DNA from: Ramlibacter sp.
Lineage (GTDB): Bacteria > Pseudomonadota > Gammaproteobacteria > Burkholderiales > Burkholderiaceae_C
NCBI GenBank assembly: GCA_023701085.1
Contig: JAMPXR010000014.1
Location: 1-14,987, forward strand
Direction: 5' to 3'
DNA length: 14,987 nt
Under the pieces are notes generated by a model that did not search any database, had not been told where the DNA came from, and worked only from the letters and a program-made list of their open reading frames with translations. Shown here one piece after another: positions 13,599-14,987 of the stretch (the first letter of the stretch is position 1; the number at the start of each line of letters is the position of its first letter). The translations under genes and the position numbers were made by a program.

Positions 13599-14230
13599 CC
13601 TGCGTCCTTCAGGGTGAGGGGCAGCCCGGCGGACATCAGTGTCACCCGCTGGCAGGCGGCCGCCGCCTGCTGGTTCAAGCTGCCCAGCGCATCGACGAAC
13701 GCGCGCGCCTCGCGTCCCATCGGCACCACGCCCAGGCCGATCTCGTTGCTGATCAGGACGATCGGCCCGGCGCAGGCGCGCAGCGCGGCGGCAATGGCAC
13801 GGCCCGGCGCGCCGGCCGCGGCATCGTCCCGGACGGGCGGAGGATCGTCCGCGGCATCGTCCCGCGTTGGGGGCGCATCGTCCGGCCGGGTCTGGGCCAC
13901 CGCCGGCATCAGTTGGGCCGTGAGCCACAGCGTCAGGCAGTCGACCACGATCAAGGTATCCGCGCGGCTGTGCCGGCCGATGGCTTGGGCCAGTTCGCGC
14001 GGCTCCTCCACCGTTTCCATGCCCGGCACATGCTGCCCGCGGTCGCGCTGGTGCCGGGCGATGCGCTCGCGCATCTCGTCGTCCCAAGCCTGGGCGGTGG
14101 CGATGTAGACGGCGCGATGCGACGGCGATTGCGCCAGCCAGGCCGCGGCCAGGGCTTCCGCGCGCGCGGTCTTGCCGCTCTTCTGGCCGCCGAGGATCAG
14201 TTCGCTGCGCGCAATCCGCAATTCAGCCAT
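13595..14230 (-). CDS. cobU: Adenosylcobinamide kinase / adenosylcobinamide-phosphate guanylyltransferase
   Basis: The 211-residue bifunctional enzyme phosphorylates adenosylcobinamide and then attaches GMP, preparing it for CobS. It has the P-loop GGQKSGKT at 14-21, RHQRDRG at 59-65 with H60 as the likely GMP-carrying histidine, DCLTLWL at 97-103, SNEIGLGVVP at 161-170 and GSLNQQAA at 183-190. Between DCLTLWL and the next domain strand lies an acidic, proline-rich insert (about 113-140) built from an 11-residue repeat, which makes the protein longer than the roughly 180 residues usual for CobU. The ATG at 14230 overlaps the upstream binding-protein gene by eight bases, and the TGA overlaps btuF. 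GTGGAG lies eight bases before the start. Confidence 0.95.
   Translation of the reverse strand: MAELRIARSELILGGQKSGKTARAEALAAAWLAQSPSHRAVYIATAQAWDDEMRERIARHQRDRGQHVPGMETVEEPRELAQAIGRHSRADTLIVVDCLTLWLTAQLMPAVAQTRPDDAPPTRDDAADDPPPVRDDAAAGAPGRAIAAALRACAGPIVLISNEIGLGVVPMGREARAFVDALGSLNQQAAAACQRVTLMSAGLPLTLKDAG
13817..13882 (-). repeat. 33-bp in-frame tandem repeat within cobU
   Basis: Two adjacent 33-bp units, 13850-13882 and 13817-13849, match at 26 of 33 bases. They encode DDAPPTRDDAA (residues 117-127) and DDPPPVRDDAA (128-138), identical at 9 of 11 positions. The first 15 plus-strand bases of the two units are identical. Being a multiple of three, the duplication leaves the cobU frame intact. 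Confidence 0.9.
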
Positions 14231-14987
14231 GGGCCTGGCTCCACTCGCACATGATCCGGTGCAGCTGTTCGACGCCGTCGGTCAGCGCCGCCGGCCCAGG
14301 CTGCAGGATGTCCGCGGACTTGATCTCGAACAGCTGGCCGCCGCGCACCGCGGCGACCCGGTCCCAGCCCGGTCGCGCCGCCACTTTCTCGGGGCGGAAC
14401 TTCTTGCCGCACCAGGAGCCGATCACGATGTCGGGGTCGCGCGCCGCGATCGCCGCGCCGTCCGCGATGATGCGGTCCTTGCCGAGCGGGCGCAGCGCGA
14501 GTTCCGGGAAGATGTCGTCGCCGCCGGCGATGCCCACCAGCTCGGAGACCCAGCGGATGGCGCTGATGTGCGGCTCGTCCCATTCCTCGAAGAAGACTTT
14601 CGGCCGGCGCGGCAGGGCCCGCCCCGCGCGCTCGATCGCGGCCAGGCGCGTGCGCGTCCCCTCGATCAGCTCCAGTCCGCGCGCGACTTGCCCCACCATG
14701 GCCGCGACCTGATGCAGCATGGAAAAGATCTCCGCCACGCTGCGCTGGTTGAACACGGTCACCTGCACGCCGCGGCGGATCAGCGCGGCCGCGATGTCGG
14801 CCTGCAGGTCGGAAAAGCCGAACACGCAGTCGGGTTCGAGCGCCAGGATCTTGTCGATCTTCGCGCTCACGAAGGCGCTGACCTTGGGCTTTTCCTCGCG
14901 CGCCCGGCGCGGCCGCACGGTGTAGCCCGAGATGCCGACGATGCGCGCTTCCTGCCCCAGCAGGTACAGCCACTCGGTGGTTTCCTC
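14223..14987 (-). CDS. Cobalamin-binding / ABC-type substrate-binding protein, 5'-truncated
   Basis: The frame is open to the window edge, giving 254 residues of the C-terminal portion; the true start and any signal peptide are outside. The visible part begins EETTEWLYLLGQEARIVG and continues ISGYTVRPRRAREEKPKVSA, matching the helical-backbone (BtuF/FecB-type, PF01497) binding protein family. Later blocks include IDKILALEPDCVFGFSDLQ, VTVFNQRSVAEI, FFEEWDEPHISAIRW and VIGSWCGKK. A GTG codon at 14918 opens a shorter frame but lies inside conserved sequence and is not the start. It overlaps cobU by eight bases, so it belongs to the cobalamin operon. It is distinct from btuF, giving two such proteins in one operon. 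The ligand is presumed to be a corrinoid from context only. Confidence 0.87.
   Translation of the reverse strand, partial: EETTEWLYLLGQEARIVGISGYTVRPRRAREEKPKVSAFVSAKIDKILALEPDCVFGFSDLQADIAAALIRRGVQVTVFNQRSVAEIFSMLHQVAAMVGQVARGLELIEGTRTRLAAIERAGRALPRRPKVFFEEWDEPHISAIRWVSELVGIAGGDDIFPELALRPLGKDRIIADGAAIAARDPDIVIGSWCGKKFRPEKVAARPGWDRVAAVRGGQLFEIKSADILQPGPAALTDGVEQLHRIMCEWSQAHG

Noticed and set aside
4376..14987. B12 (cobalamin) riboswitch within the operon
   Set aside because: All gene junctions from 4424 upward are 13 nt or less, or overlap, leaving no room for one. The 87-nt gap after cobC lacks the expected B12-box sequence. A riboswitch, if present, must lie upstream of 14987.

Overview
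The window is about 15 kb of very GC-rich, densely packed DNA. Codon use, gene content and protein style (beta-proteobacterial CobC, CobS and CobO forms, a possibly leaderless nth) suggest a beta-proteobacterium, most likely Burkholderiales and perhaps Comamonadaceae. That placement is inference from the sequence alone.

Left part (1-1565). The plus strand carries the C-terminal part of a LysR-type regulator, cut by the window edge, followed by a complete endonuclease III gene (nth). Directly after nth lies a two-copy, 62-bp tandem repeat. Each copy holds a hairpin, and the repeat separates nth from a convergent minus-strand gene and carries the stop codons of both.

Middle part (1563-4403). 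Three minus-strand genes look like one short operon with its own promoter candidate. In transcription order they are a universal stress protein, a class I SAM-dependent methyltransferase of unknown substrate, and a PafA-like alkaline phosphatase predicted to be a lipoprotein.

Right part (4424-14987). Eleven complete minus-strand genes and one partial gene form an almost gapless cobalamin (vitamin B12) operon. The order is: BtuF-like binding protein (partial), cobU, btuF, btuC, btuD, cobO, cbiB, cobD, cobQ, cobT, cobS, cobC. Six junctions overlap (by 1, 4 or 8 nt) and the gaps at the rest are at most 13 nt, so one polycistronic message is likely. BtuF binds corrinoid in the periplasm, BtuC and BtuD import it, and CobO adenosylates it. 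CobQ amidates the corrin ring, and CobD and CbiB make and attach the aminopropanol arm. CobU activates adenosylcobinamide, CobT activates the lower-ligand base, CobS joins the two halves, and CobC is the matching phosphatase. No corrin-ring (cbi/cob early) genes, BtuB receptor or B12 riboswitch are in the window. The operon start lies beyond base 14987.

No gene-free stretch exceeds 300 bases; the largest gaps are about 90 bases. I do not see an undescribed system here. The points that deserve a second look are the repeat at the nth end, the repeated acidic linker in CobU, a divergent PLP-binding loop in CobD, a second BtuF-like protein, and the PafA-type phosphatase operon.
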